Positions 52,067-61,000 of a stretch of 64,000 bases of DNA are shown here, in pieces. The notes under the pieces were generated by a model that had not been told where the DNA came from, made no database searches, and saw nothing but the letters and a program-made list of their open reading frames with translations. Source of the DNA: an uncultured Prevotellaceae bacterium (GTDB taxonomy: Bacteria; Bacteroidota; Bacteroidia; Bacteroidales; Bacteroidaceae). How positions within the stretch are numbered: position 1 is the first letter of the stretch; each line of letters opens with the position of its first letter. The stretch covers positions 36,827 through 100,826 of the forward strand of contig CACXIP010000020.1 in NCBI GenBank assembly GCA_902767775.1, in the 5' to 3' direction. A program made the translations under genes and the position numbers.

Positions 52067-53149
52067 TTACAATGTCCTTGCTATCTGCATTACTTTGGTC
52101 ACATAGTCTGGGTCTTCCGCATAGCCTATGCGCTGGAGGAACTGGTAGTAATCCCCACCTTTATATTTATATTGCACGTAGTCACGATATGCTTTCACAC
52201 TCTCCTCCCAGTTGTCGAACTCGTAATAGCCTCCATCTTTCGGATGACGCAAGCCGAAGAGGTTGTTGTTCTCCAGGCAAACCCTCGATGTGAAGTAGCC
52301 TGTTTCCAAAAGGGCTTGGGCGATGACGATGCGCGGATGCGACACGCCTTGCTGTTCCAACACCATGGCGAGATTGCCGATGTTCAGGTCAAGCGGCGGT
52401 TTCTTGCCGAACTTCAGATACTGTATCTTGTCCTGAAGTCGCGTAATGTAATCATTGAGATAGTCGATGAAGGGTTTGGGGTCAACGCTCCTTCCGTCCT
52501 TCCAAATGCGGACATGAAGATGTGGTCCGGTCGATTTCCCCGTGTTGCCCGATATACCTACCACTGTTCCGGCAGGGATGATATCACCCTCGCTCACCAG
52601 GATCATGCTCAAATGACCATAAAGACACTCGATGTCTCCGTGTTCTAATACCACGTGGTTGCCATAGCCGTGGTTGCTATGTGCCACCTTTTTCACCACT
52701 GCGGGCAGCATGGAATAGACGTTGGCATAAAGGCAGTTCAGGTCGATACCGTCATGGAAGCGTGTGCAATGGAAGATGGGGTCGGTGCGGTAGCCGTAGT
52801 TGGAGTTGACTTTGAGGAAGTCGAGCGGCAGACACACATTCAAACGGTCATGCAGCAGCTCCTTCATCATGCTGTCCTTCACGTTGACGAACACGGGCAC
52901 GTCCCGCTCGATGGCAATCTCATGACCTCTGGCCGAAGTGGCGAACACTTCTTCTTCCCCCTGGTTCCGTTCATCCGACTTGGGGTTCTCCATAGGTGGC
53001 TCATCTTCTTTGGGTATAACCTCCCTGACGTTGACGGCACGTCTGGAGTGCCTTGCCGTGTCGGGTGTGATGGTGAAAAACTGTGCTGAAAGCGGTAAAA
53101 ACGAAAAAAATGATACCATTAGGCAAATTAAATACGATTTTCTATTCAT
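52067..53149 (-). CDS. Peptidoglycan hydrolase: M23 peptidase plus glucosaminidase
   Basis: 360 residues. A signal segment (SYLICLMVSFFSFLPLSAQ) precedes a LytM/M23 domain with NYGYRTDPIFHCTRFHDGIDL and GPHLHVRIW (zinc ligands His, Asp, His), and a C-terminal glucosaminidase-like domain (VSHPRIVIAQALLETGYFTSRVCLENNNLFGLRHPKDGGYYEFDNWEESVKAY). Two cuts, one in the peptide and one in the glycan, open the cell wall, as the VirB1-like enzyme of other channels does. It is divergent from the DUF4099 gene. Confidence 0.92.
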   Translation of the reverse strand: MNRKSYLICLMVSFFSFLPLSAQFFTITPDTARHSRRAVNVREVIPKEDEPPMENPKSDERNQGEEEVFATSARGHEIAIERDVPVFVNVKDSMMKELLHDRLNVCLPLDFLKVNSNYGYRTDPIFHCTRFHDGIDLNCLYANVYSMLPAVVKKVAHSNHGYGNHVVLEHGDIECLYGHLSMILVSEGDIIPAGTVVGISGNTGKSTGPHLHVRIWKDGRSVDPKPFIDYLNDYITRLQDKIQYLKFGKKPPLDLNIGNLAMVLEQQGVSHPRIVIAQALLETGYFTSRVCLENNNLFGLRHPKDGGYYEFDNWEESVKAYRDYVQYKYKGGDYYQFLQRIGYAEDPDYVTKVMQIARTL

Positions 53150-53166
53150 GTATTGATATTTTTGTG

Positions 53167-53185
53167 TAACTTTGCGGCAAAGATA
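53167..53185. promoter_or_regulatory. Divergent promoter with a perfect palindrome
   Basis: TAACTTTG on the plus strand (53167-53174) and TATCTTTG on the minus strand (53178-53185) share the palindrome CTTTGCGGCAAAG at 53170-53182. The two -7 boxes are only 3 bp apart, so the two promoters would exclude each other, or one protein could repress both. Confidence 0.6.
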
Positions 53186-53209
53186 CGAATATTTTTTAAC
53201 GTACTGATA

Positions 53210-53977
53210 ATGGAAAGAAATTTTTTAGAGGAAGAAATTCCATACGAGAAGATGGAAAAGCTCGGCATCGGCAGGACACAACTGCTTAAAATGCCGAGAG
53301 ACATTCTCGAACCCCTGATGAACGGTCGCGTAACACCCCTCATCATGACCCGTTACAAGGCAGAGAACGGCAAGGTGATATCCATGCCGATGAAGCTCCA
53401 ACTGGTCAGGGATGAGTCCGGCACAGTCAACCTGATGACCTACCAAGTCCGCAAAGAGATGGAGAGAGGACAGGTAAGGCTGAGCAACAAGGAGGCCGAG
53501 AAGCTCAAAGAGGGTGGCGTGCTTCGAAAGGAGTTGAGAACGGATGGCATCCGTAAGATGAAATACATCCAACTTGACCGGGAGACCAACTCTTTGATGA
53601 TACGAGAGGCTGCCTCCATCCGGATATCTGACAGGCTCCGAAACGTGGAAAAACTGAAGGACATCGAACTGGGCACCAACCAGAAACAGGCAGTCATGGA
53701 GGGCAAGCCCGTCGAACTGTCCGTGGGCGACCAGAAAGTGACCGTCGGTGTCGATTTGCGCGAGCCGCACGGATTCAAGGTCGTCAATGGCGATATGAAC
53801 GAGTGGGAGCGCCAGATGAAAATCAAGTACGACCACGAGCACGAGGGCTTCATGGGCTACGTGCTGACCGACGAGAACCGCTGGGAATACCAGAAGGTCG
53901 TGGAACATCTCTCCCACAAGGAAGAGAAGACCTCCCTCAAAAAAGAGGAAAAGAGAAGCTCCGGACTGAAGCTTTGA
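53210..53977 (+). CDS. DUF4099 domain protein
   Basis: 255 residues from ATG 53210, after the divergent promoter. FLEEEIPYEKMEKLGIGRTQLLKMPRDILEPLMNGRVTPLI is the DUF4099 start; the later (MKYIQLDRETNSLMIREAASIRI) segment is also typical. DUF4099 proteins are common next to topoisomerase and primase genes of Bacteroidetes elements. Cytoplasmic; function unknown. Confidence 0.85.
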   Translation: MERNFLEEEIPYEKMEKLGIGRTQLLKMPRDILEPLMNGRVTPLIMTRYKAENGKVISMPMKLQLVRDESGTVNLMTYQVRKEMERGQVRLSNKEAEKLKEGGVLRKELRTDGIRKMKYIQLDRETNSLMIREAASIRISDRLRNVEKLKDIELGTNQKQAVMEGKPVELSVGDQKVTVGVDLREPHGFKVVNGDMNEWERQMKIKYDHEHEGFMGYVLTDENRWEYQKVVEHLSHKEEKTSLKKEEKRSSGLKL

Positions 53978-54294
53978 AAACTGTCAGTTCACCATTTTCA
54001 CTGGAGACCGGCGAAAGCCAGGCAGTGGGCAGGAGTGCTTGCCAAGTCTGAGCGGCAACCGGTAGAAGGCTGAGATTCTGGAAAATTCTAAACTTCGAAA
54101 CAGTACCGAAAATGGGAATGATCTTTATTTCGCCGAAAGGCCTGGGCTGAGAAAGTCCGGCCATCAATGATACTTTATGTTTGTTTTCCCTTTTGCCGTA
54201 TTCAGGTGAAAGTCTGTCACCATGTCACCCAATGGCAAGGTTCAGGCATTGACGGTGCGTTTTCATTCATTCACAACAATAAATGTAACGCATT
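53978..54294. other. Non-coding gap with nothing recognisable
   Basis: 317 bp between the DUF4099 and MutS-I-like genes. Short frames exist but none has a good start signal or plausible product. No clear hairpin with T-run or consensus promoter was found. Confidence 0.5.
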
Positions 54295-55635
54295 ATGGCA
54301 AGCAAGAAAAAACAAGAAGAGGCAAGGCAGGACGCCCCTCAGGACGAGCAGAAGAACGTCGCTGGGAAAAAATCCGCAAAGACCGACAGCGGCAAGGAAG
54401 CCGCCGTTGAGAATGACACTGGGGAAAGAAAGACAACGAGGAAAGAGAAGGGCGAGAAGACACCAACGCTCTCTGAACAGTACAAGTCGCTGAAAGAGAA
54501 GCATCCCGATGCCATGCTGCTGTTCCGTTCCGGTGATTTCTACCACACGCTGAACGAGGACGCCAAAAAAGCGTCTGACATTCTCGGCATCACACTGACC
54601 AAGCCACGGGCCAAGTCACAGGGCGAGTTCCTGGCATCATTCCCTTACCATGCCCTTGACACCTATCTCCCGAAACTCATCAGGGCCGGGCAGCGCGTAG
54701 CCATCGCTGACATGCCGGCCAACACCCAGGAGAAGAAACAAGTTGCCGAGGTGAGGGAGGTAATCGGCAAGGCGGAGAAGAAGGCTGAGGAAACGACCGC
54801 CAAGACCGAGGTGAAAACCGAGGCGAAGGCCGGGAAAAAGGCCGACACCCCGAAAGAGGGGGAAGCACAGGAGGCCAAGGCCGAGCGCAAGCCACGCGAA
54901 CCGCAGATGGTGACTGTCAACGGTCAGAAAGTCTCCCACGCCCATGCCTTCCAGTCGAACATCAACCCCGAGACATGGTACTTCACCGCCAAGCTCGATG
55001 GGGTGCAGCTGCGCCCGATGAGGATGCACGCTGAGGACCTGGCTGCCTACCAGAAGAAGGAAATCTCCGTGGAGCAGCTGATGCAGACCTACTATCCCTC
55101 CAAGCTGGCTCCGAAGGTGAGCCGTGAGGAGTATGCAGCCAACCACTACCTCTCCGATGGAAGCGCCATCACCAAGATGAACGTGTACAAGGAACATGAC
55201 GAGACCAGGAAGGACTATGGCCGTTACAAGCTCTATGCCGAGGTGGGCGACCAGAAAATGTCGACCACGATGACCTATGCCGACCTCAATGCGTTCTTCG
55301 ACCGCACCGTCACTCCCGCTGCCCTCGTGGAGAGGAATTTCGGTGAGAAGCTGCACCTCGCATCCCACTACCAGCAGTTCAAGATGCCGGAGGGTGCCGA
55401 AATCAAGGACATCCTCGTGGCCAAGGACAGAAAGTCCGGCCAGTGGTTCATCAGCGTGGACATGGGCGAGCGCGGCAAGACCGACAAGAAGCATCTCTCC
55501 TACGATGATGGCTTCTCGCTCTTCAACACCAAGACGGCGACACGAGAGCAACTGGCGGCCAAGTACCTTTCTACGGAAATCAAGGGTCTGATGGCGGCTC
55601 CGAAGCTGGAGCAGTCGATGGGCATGAAACGATAG
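54295..55635 (+). CDS. MutS-domain-I-like protein with DUF3945-like tail
   Basis: 446 residues. After a charged N-terminus, residues 62-140 ([43 protein letters not shown], then [26 protein letters not shown]) match the mismatch-recognition domain I of MutS, including DFY but with His in place of the Glu of the FxE wedge. A KAE-rich linker follows, then a C-terminal DUF3945-like part ([21 protein letters not shown]). MutS ATPase and clamp domains are absent. It may bind bent or unpaired DNA of the element. Confidence 0.75.
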   Translation: MASKKKQEEARQDAPQDEQKNVAGKKSAKTDSGKEAAVENDTGERKTTRKEKGEKTPTLSEQYKSLKEKHPDAMLLFRSGDFYHTLNEDAKKASDILGITLTKPRAKSQGEFLASFPYHALDTYLPKLIRAGQRVAIADMPANTQEKKQVAEVREVIGKAEKKAEETTAKTEVKTEAKAGKKADTPKEGEAQEAKAERKPREPQMVTVNGQKVSHAHAFQSNINPETWYFTAKLDGVQLRPMRMHAEDLAAYQKKEISVEQLMQTYYPSKLAPKVSREEYAANHYLSDGSAITKMNVYKEHDETRKDYGRYKLYAEVGDQKMSTTMTYADLNAFFDRTVTPAALVERNFGEKLHLASHYQQFKMPEGAEIKDILVAKDRKSGQWFISVDMGERGKTDKKHLSYDDGFSLFNTKTATREQLAAKYLSTEIKGLMAAPKLEQSMGMKR

Positions 55636-55680
55636 CCCGCAGTTCAAACGTTTTGTCAAACCTTTAATAATGAAAAGACA

Positions 55681-55887
55681 ATGGCAAGGAAAAGTTACGA
55701 GGAGCTGGTTCAGCTCAAACAGGAAGGGAGAATCGGCTGGCTGGAGTTCGTCAGGCAAGGCGACAGCGCAGAGGACTTCGCTCAATGGTGCAAGGAACAC
55801 AACGTCGAACAGACCGAGGAATATGCCGAACTGTATGTGGAGCAGACCGAGGAGCGACTTTGGCAAGAGCAGGAAGGAGCGGTGTAG
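55681..55887 (+). CDS. Small acidic protein, 68 residues
   Basis: Helical, rich in Glu and Gln (YEELVQLKQEGRIGWLEFVRQGDSAEDFAQWCKEH). Its stop codon lies 2 bp before the ArdC ATG, so they are coupled. No family known; small proteins of this type occur next to ardC in related elements as I recall, but this is not verified. Confidence 0.65.
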   Translation: MARKSYEELVQLKQEGRIGWLEFVRQGDSAEDFAQWCKEHNVEQTEEYAELYVEQTEERLWQEQEGAV

Positions 55888-55889
55888 CC

Positions 55890-57284
55890 ATGTATAAGCG
55901 CAAGAACACAGGCAGCACTACGTCAGGTGAACACAAGTCGGCGGGCCAGAAGGCCGTCGACAAGTTCACCGAGATGATGATAACCCGGATGGAGGAGATG
56001 AAGGCCGGCGACTGGAAGAAGGGATGGATTGACGGCAAGGCCGTCTTCGGGATGCCGCAGAACATCAGCGGCAGGAACTATTCCGGCTCCAACTCCTTCT
56101 TCCTCCAGATGGACGCCGCCATGCACGGCTACCGCACTCCCGTCTATATGACTTTCCTGCAGATTCAGAAAGAGGGGGCGCACGTCAACAAGGGTGCCAC
56201 GGCGATGCCGGTCATCTACTGGGACTTCACCATCCAGGACAAGGACGGCAAGCGTGTCAGCAGCAGCGACTACCGCAACATGTCCAAGGAGGAGCAGAAA
56301 CAATATACTGTCATCCCCTTCCTGAAAGCGTACAACGTGTTCAACGTGGAGCAGACGAACCTCGAAGAGGTGAACAAGGAGAAGTACGACAAGCTGATGG
56401 CGAGATTCACCGCTCCTGAGATCAAGGATGCGAAGGGCATGTATGAGAACGCCGCCCTCGACCGCCTCTTTGAGCGTCAGGAATGGGTGTGCCCCATACA
56501 AGTGGACAGACAGTCTTCGAGTGCCTACTACAGTCCGTCGCGTGACCGCATCGTGGTGCCGATGAAGGAACAGTTCAACATCGGCACCACCCCGGAGGAA
56601 ACCTACAAGGACGGCATGGAATACTATTCCTCTGCCCTCCATGAGATGGCTCACTCCACGGGCACTCCCGAACGGCTCAACCGCACCAAGGGCGACAAGT
56701 TCGGCGACGAGAAATATGCAAAGGAGGAACTGGTCGCCGAATTGACGGCAGCCAACGTGGGTTACGCCATGGGCTTCGACAAGCGAATCCTCGACAACAA
56801 CGCCGCCTACCTTGACGGATGGATTGACGTGCTGAAGGAGAACCCCAAGTTCATCGTGTCGGTGATGGCCGATGTCAACAAGGCTTCGGCCATGGTGCTG
56901 GAAGCGGTGGACAAGCAGCGTATAGCACTTGGCCAGGACCCTCTTCTGGACAAGAACAAAGAGAGGTCTGCCGAACAGCCGGAGGTGGCAAAGACCGAGG
57001 TGGCCGTCATGGCTGCAGAACCTGCGGTTGCAAAAACCGAAGGGGTGAAGTTCGAGGATGCCGCCATCATCAAGAAGAAGAACGGCGAGTATGCCATCCG
57101 TGCTTCCTACCAGGGTGTGGAGCTGGGCATGAAACCCATCGACCGCGAGACGGGCAACCGCTACTTCCTCATGCCCGAGGGCAAGGAGAAGCAAGCCGTC
57201 CTGTCCGCTGAGCTGAACTCCAAATTCGGAAAGGAAATAGTACATTCAGTCCGGCAGGAAAGCCGGAGCATGAAAATCGGTTAG
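55890..57284 (+). CDS. ardC: ArdC-family antirestriction protein with zincin-like domain
   Basis: 464 residues from ATG 55890. The N-terminal domain (FTEMMITRMEEMKAGDWKKGWIDGKAVFGMPQNISGRNYSGSNSFFL) is the ssDNA-binding ArdC part; YYSSALHEMAHSTGTPERL (near residue 250) is the HExxH zinc site and EELVAELTAA brings the third Glu. The C-terminal 70 residues (IKKKNGEYAIRASYQGVELGMK) are a domain shared with the protein at 61535-63085. ArdC protects single-stranded incoming DNA from restriction in the new host. It follows the small acidic gene by 2 bp. Confidence 0.9.
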   Translation: MYKRKNTGSTTSGEHKSAGQKAVDKFTEMMITRMEEMKAGDWKKGWIDGKAVFGMPQNISGRNYSGSNSFFLQMDAAMHGYRTPVYMTFLQIQKEGAHVNKGATAMPVIYWDFTIQDKDGKRVSSSDYRNMSKEEQKQYTVIPFLKAYNVFNVEQTNLEEVNKEKYDKLMARFTAPEIKDAKGMYENAALDRLFERQEWVCPIQVDRQSSSAYYSPSRDRIVVPMKEQFNIGTTPEETYKDGMEYYSSALHEMAHSTGTPERLNRTKGDKFGDEKYAKEELVAELTAANVGYAMGFDKRILDNNAAYLDGWIDVLKENPKFIVSVMADVNKASAMVLEAVDKQRIALGQDPLLDKNKERSAEQPEVAKTEVAVMAAEPAVAKTEGVKFEDAAIIKKKNGEYAIRASYQGVELGMKPIDRETGNRYFLMPEGKEKQAVLSAELNSKFGKEIVHSVRQESRSMKIG

Positions 57285-57287
57285 CTT

Positions 57288-58487
57288 ATGGGATTACCTG
57301 ATTTCAAGGCTCTTAAAGAGAGGGTGGGCATAGATGACGTGGCCTACTACCTGGGCTACCAAGTGAACAGGCAGGCCGGGGTCGGTCGCTTCATCGAGAT
57401 GGTGCTGCCCGACGGCAACGGAGGACACTCCGACAGCATCGTCATCCGCGAGCCGCACGACAAGGCCAACCAGTTCTATTTCCGTCACAAGGGTTTTGGC
57501 AGCGGCGACGTCATCGCCTTCATCCAGGAGAACATCAACCGTTTCAATGAGACGGGGAGGAACCAATGGGAGATTGTCGGGAAAGTGCTGATGAAACTGG
57601 CCAACGAGCCGATGCCGGAAATCAACGGCGATTCCTATCTTGGCCGTGTCAGCTATCCCGGACGGCAGTCGTTCGAGCCGGAACGTTGGGAGACGCAGCC
57701 GATGTCCGACCACGTCAGAAACGCCTTGCAGTTCATGGCTCCGAGGGGCTTCAACCAATTTACGGCGGAGACCTTCGCCCCGTATATCGTCCGCATCCGC
57801 GACACGCAGTCGGAGAGCTACAAGGAGTTCAACATCGGCTTTCCCTACCGTGTGCCAGGCAATGACGAGGTAGTGGGCTACGAGATTCGTGGCTTCGGAC
57901 AGTATAAGTCGAAAGCTACGGGCACCAACTCCACCACGGCTGCCTGGATTGTCGGCCTGTCTTCCTTCGAGAACCCGAAAGCTGTCAGGAACGTCTATTT
58001 CGCCGAAAGCGCCTACGACATCATGGCATTCTACCAGATCAACCACAAGAAACTCGACAAGGAGCGGTCGGTGTTCGTCTCCATCGGAGGCACGTTCTCC
58101 GACCAACAGATAAAGGCGGTGATGAACCACTACACAAAAGCCCGTGCGGTGGACTGTTTCGACAACGACATGGCGGGCCAGGTGTATGGCATCCGCATGG
58201 CGGCCCTGCTCGAAAACAAGAGCCTGCACGTGGTGCGCACCGACGAGGGCATCCACTTGTCGGTGGAGGGCAAGGACATCCTCCTGCCTCCCGGCAAGGC
58301 TACGCTTTCCGAACTGGGCAAGCACGTCAAGCTCAGCGGACGGGTATCCCAGTGGAAACCGCCAAGGGAGTTCAAGGACTGGAATGACGTCATCATGAGA
58401 AGGCCGTGGGAGCAACTGGAGACAACGAACAAGTTCCAACGTGACGAAGCGCTGGAGCAGCGACGCAACAAAGGAAGAAAAATGTGA
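57288..58487 (+). CDS. TOPRIM-domain primase-like protein
   Basis: 399 residues. The N-terminal half contains IVIREPHDKANQFYFRHKGFGSGDVIAFIQ, a zinc-free version of the primase N-terminal (DUF3991-like) domain, and the middle has the TOPRIM segments NVYFAESAYDIMAFY and AVDCFDNDMAGQ. Such proteins may start complementary-strand synthesis after transfer. It follows ardC by 3 bp and ends in a basic tail. The catalytic Glu and DxD pattern are visible. Confidence 0.85.
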   Translation: MGLPDFKALKERVGIDDVAYYLGYQVNRQAGVGRFIEMVLPDGNGGHSDSIVIREPHDKANQFYFRHKGFGSGDVIAFIQENINRFNETGRNQWEIVGKVLMKLANEPMPEINGDSYLGRVSYPGRQSFEPERWETQPMSDHVRNALQFMAPRGFNQFTAETFAPYIVRIRDTQSESYKEFNIGFPYRVPGNDEVVGYEIRGFGQYKSKATGTNSTTAAWIVGLSSFENPKAVRNVYFAESAYDIMAFYQINHKKLDKERSVFVSIGGTFSDQQIKAVMNHYTKARAVDCFDNDMAGQVYGIRMAALLENKSLHVVRTDEGIHLSVEGKDILLPPGKATLSELGKHVKLSGRVSQWKPPREFKDWNDVIMRRPWEQLETTNKFQRDEALEQRRNKGRKM

Positions 58488-58495
58488 CCAACGAC

Positions 58496-58993
58496 ATGGG
58501 CAAGACAAGCAACAAGACAGTGAACGTAAAGGCGGACTTCAGGCAGTTCCTTGCCGACAACGCCGGACTGATGGCCCTCACGGCCTTCTTCATCGGCGCG
58601 ATGCCCGTCTATGCAAAAAGAGCTGACCGCTACCTCATGCTGGCAATGGCCGCATTGATGGTGTTCATGCTCTCCATCCTCGTCATCAGATACATTATGC
58701 TCGTCAGTGTCCGGTGGATGCTGGAGGACGAGACGCTCTGCCACATCAGGGGCGTGTTCTCCAAGCAGACGGACTACATCGAGCTTTACCGCATCACGGA
58801 CTACCAGGAGAGCCGCTCCTTCTTTCAACGGCTCCTCGGCATCAAGACCGTGACCGTCTATTCTACCGATAAGTCCGATTCCGTCAGCGACATCCTCGGA
58901 GTGCCTGCTGACATGGACTTGATCGGAATGCTCCGAGAGAAAGTGGAAGATTGCAAAAGGGAAAGGAATATCTATGAGATTGCGAACCGTTAG
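58496..58993 (+). CDS. Membrane protein with bacterial PH-like domain
   Basis: 165 residues from ATG 58496; a GTG at 58484 overlaps the primase stop and could also serve. Two membrane segments (LMALTAFFIGAMPVYA and LMLAMAALMVFMLSILVIRYIML) precede the bPH_2-like domain: LEDETLCHIRGVFSKQTDYIELYRITDYQESRSFFQRLLGIKTVTVYST. It overlaps the next gene by 20 bp. Role unknown; it may attach the transfer apparatus to the membrane. Confidence 0.78.
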   Translation: MGKTSNKTVNVKADFRQFLADNAGLMALTAFFIGAMPVYAKRADRYLMLAMAALMVFMLSILVIRYIMLVSVRWMLEDETLCHIRGVFSKQTDYIELYRITDYQESRSFFQRLLGIKTVTVYSTDKSDSVSDILGVPADMDLIGMLREKVEDCKRERNIYEIANR

Positions 58994-59696
58994 CATGGTG
59001 CTCCTCCTTACAATATGTATTGGTGGACACGCACAGCAGACCGACCCGACACTCACCGGCGCGGTGGTGGCGCAGACCGAGATCCTGAAGAAAATCTTCA
59101 AGGACAGGGAGAACACGCAGAACAAGATCATCGCTGCCGAAGCGGCGGTGACGGTGGCCATGGAACGCATGCACGAGGTGGAGAACAAGATGCTCGACTA
59201 CCTCTCCAACGCACAGGGTGCGATGCAGAACCTCTACCAGATCAAGCGTGCCGCCCAACTCGTGGCCACGGAAATCCCGCAGAACATGGTGCTGGTGAAG
59301 AACTCCGTGCCGGGACACCTGAAGGGTACGGCCATCGCCCTGCTCGTTTCCGACGAGCTGACCGATGCCGCCACGCAGATGGCAAGCTTGTACCCGTTCA
59401 TGAAGCAGCTGGTGACCAGCGGCTCCTACAACGTGGACACCTACGACGACCAAGGCAACCCCGTGACGGAGAAGCACAAGGTGAACCTGCTCAGTTCGGC
59501 TGAGCGGTACTATGTGGCCAACGAGGTGGTGTCGAAGCTGGAAAGCATCAACACCGACCTGTGGCTGCTCGCCTGGCAGATACGCACGATGTCGTGGCAG
59601 GACCTCTGGTATGGTCTCGACCCCGAGGGCTGGGCCATCGCCATGTCGGGCAAGGCCATCGTGGAGAGCCTCATTTACGAGTGGAAATATTTGTGA
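58974..59696 (+). CDS. Second TraI/VirB5-like periplasmic protein
   Basis: 240 residues. Signal peptide MRLRTVSMVLLLTICIGGHA, then long helices (EILKKIFKDRENTQNKIIAAEAAVTVAMERMHEVE) and the end DLWYGLDPEGWAIAMSGKAIVESLIYEW, clearly like the end of the tra protein at 36536-37459 (IDPQSWAAYFTGKNIVEGLINDW). It lies far outside the main tra operon, after the PH-like protein. It could be an alternative pilus-tip or surface subunit. Confidence 0.75.
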   Translation: MRLRTVSMVLLLTICIGGHAQQTDPTLTGAVVAQTEILKKIFKDRENTQNKIIAAEAAVTVAMERMHEVENKMLDYLSNAQGAMQNLYQIKRAAQLVATEIPQNMVLVKNSVPGHLKGTAIALLVSDELTDAATQMASLYPFMKQLVTSGSYNVDTYDDQGNPVTEKHKVNLLSSAERYYVANEVVSKLESINTDLWLLAWQIRTMSWQDLWYGLDPEGWAIAMSGKAIVESLIYEWKYL

Positions 59697-59867
59697 TGTT
59701 AGTTTGATATTTGTCATTAGATTTAGGTTTTAGGTAAGTAGTATTTTGTTTCAGGAAACGGCTCGTCTGGCATCGGGGCCACCTCCCTGCCGGGCAGCCT
59801 TTCCAAGATTGTTGGTTTTCTTAGGGCTGACTCGTGGACTGGTTATAACGATTTTAGCACTTGGAAA

Positions 59868-60695
59868 ATGACACAAGACAACAACCGACATATCATCGGC
59901 AGATGCCCCATCTGCGGCAACGGCTCCGTCATCGAAGCTTCTGGTGCCTTCTTTTGTGATGGAGGCAGGATGCCCGATGGCAGGAAGTGCGGATTCAGAA
60001 TTTTCAGGAAGATACACGGTGTCGAGCTTGACGCGGCCCTCGTGAGTCAGTTGATCACGGAGGGGAGCACCAACGAGATGCCCATGGTGAACCACAGCGG
60101 ACAGACCTTCATGGCAAGGTTTGTCATCGTCGGCGGCAGGGTGGACGTGCGCGTAAGGGCGCATGTCCTGCATGGCCGCTGTCCCGTCTGCGGTGGCAGG
60201 GTGCTGAGGACGAGCAAGGGCTATGCCTGTGAGTACAGCCTTGGCAGAAAGGCGCAGTGCACCTTCCACGTCACGGGGTTGATTCACAGCCGTTTCATCA
60301 GCGAGAGCGAGATGGAGAGCTTCCTCGAAGGGGAGCAGCAGGTGCTCGACGGCTTCACGTCCCTCGACGGGAAGGTTTTCTCTTCCTTGTTGGTCGTGAA
60401 GGATGACGGCATCGTGGGTCTCGACTCGAAGGTCACGATATGCCCCACCTGTGGCGGCAACATCCTTGCCGGCCCCATCGCATACAACTGCTCCAACTTC
60501 AAGAATCCCGAGGTGAATTGCAACTTCTCCCTTTGGCGCAACATCGCCGGACACCATGTGTCTGCCGAGGAGATGCGCCAGATTTGCGAGGAGGGACGCA
60601 CACGCGAGCCGCTGGAGCTGTTCCAGAATAACGGGGCGGTCTATTTCCAACGGCTGGGATTGACCCCAGACAGGAAGAAGGTCATCAAGATATGA
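59868..60695 (+). CDS. Protein with three TopA-type zinc-ribbon repeats
   Basis: 275 residues. Three similar units, each with a CPxCG pair, a short loop and a second Cys pair: CPICGNGSVIEASGAFFCDGG near residue 13, CPVCGGRVLRTSKGYACEYS near 107, and CPTCGGNILAGPIAYNCSN near 190. They look like the C-terminal zinc ribbons of type IA topoisomerases, each followed by an F-x-(L/I)-R-like helix. No topoisomerase core is present. It may bind single-stranded DNA of the element. A 171-bp gap without a gene precedes it. Confidence 0.75.
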   Translation: MTQDNNRHIIGRCPICGNGSVIEASGAFFCDGGRMPDGRKCGFRIFRKIHGVELDAALVSQLITEGSTNEMPMVNHSGQTFMARFVIVGGRVDVRVRAHVLHGRCPVCGGRVLRTSKGYACEYSLGRKAQCTFHVTGLIHSRFISESEMESFLEGEQQVLDGFTSLDGKVFSSLLVVKDDGIVGLDSKVTICPTCGGNILAGPIAYNCSNFKNPEVNCNFSLWRNIAGHHVSAEEMRQICEEGRTREPLELFQNNGAVYFQRLGLTPDRKKVIKI

Positions 60696-60719
60696 TTATT
60701 CATCAAAAAACGACATATC

Positions 60720-60995
60720 ATGAACAAGAACGAATTGATTTCAGGTGCGGCCAACAGGTGTGGCCGACCGCAGACGATTGTAAAGGAATGCCTCGATGCC
60801 ATCCTGTGCATCGTGAGTGAGGAACTGTCGAAAGGCGGTGAAGTGAAGATCCTGGAGTTCGGAAGACTCTACTGCAGGGAGAAGAAGGCGCATACCGTCA
60901 AGATTCCGTCAGGCAAGGTCATTGAGGTACCTGCCAAGAACGTGGTGCGCTTCAAGGCTTACTCGCATTTCAACCATTACTCCACCAAATACTGA
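60720..60995 (+). CDS. HU-family DNA-binding protein
   Basis: 91 residues. MNKNELISGAANRCGRPQTIVKECLDAILCIVSEELSKGGEVKILEFGRLYCREKKAHTVKIPSGKVIEVPAKNVVRFKAYSHF is the HU/IHF fold with a short beta arm. It bends DNA and may act in chromatin, excision or nicking complex formation. It starts 25 bp after the zinc-ribbon gene and 5 bp before the next lipoprotein gene. Confidence 0.9.
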   Translation: MNKNELISGAANRCGRPQTIVKECLDAILCIVSEELSKGGEVKILEFGRLYCREKKAHTVKIPSGKVIEVPAKNVVRFKAYSHFNHYSTKY

Positions 60996-61000
60996 CGGCC

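Noticed and set aside
54637-58508. Three long minus-strand frames (54637-55866, 55923-57245, 57294-58508)
   Set aside because: They are opposite the MutS-I-like, ArdC and TOPRIM genes, with Leu/His/Val-rich shadow products. The plus-strand genes have clear domains.
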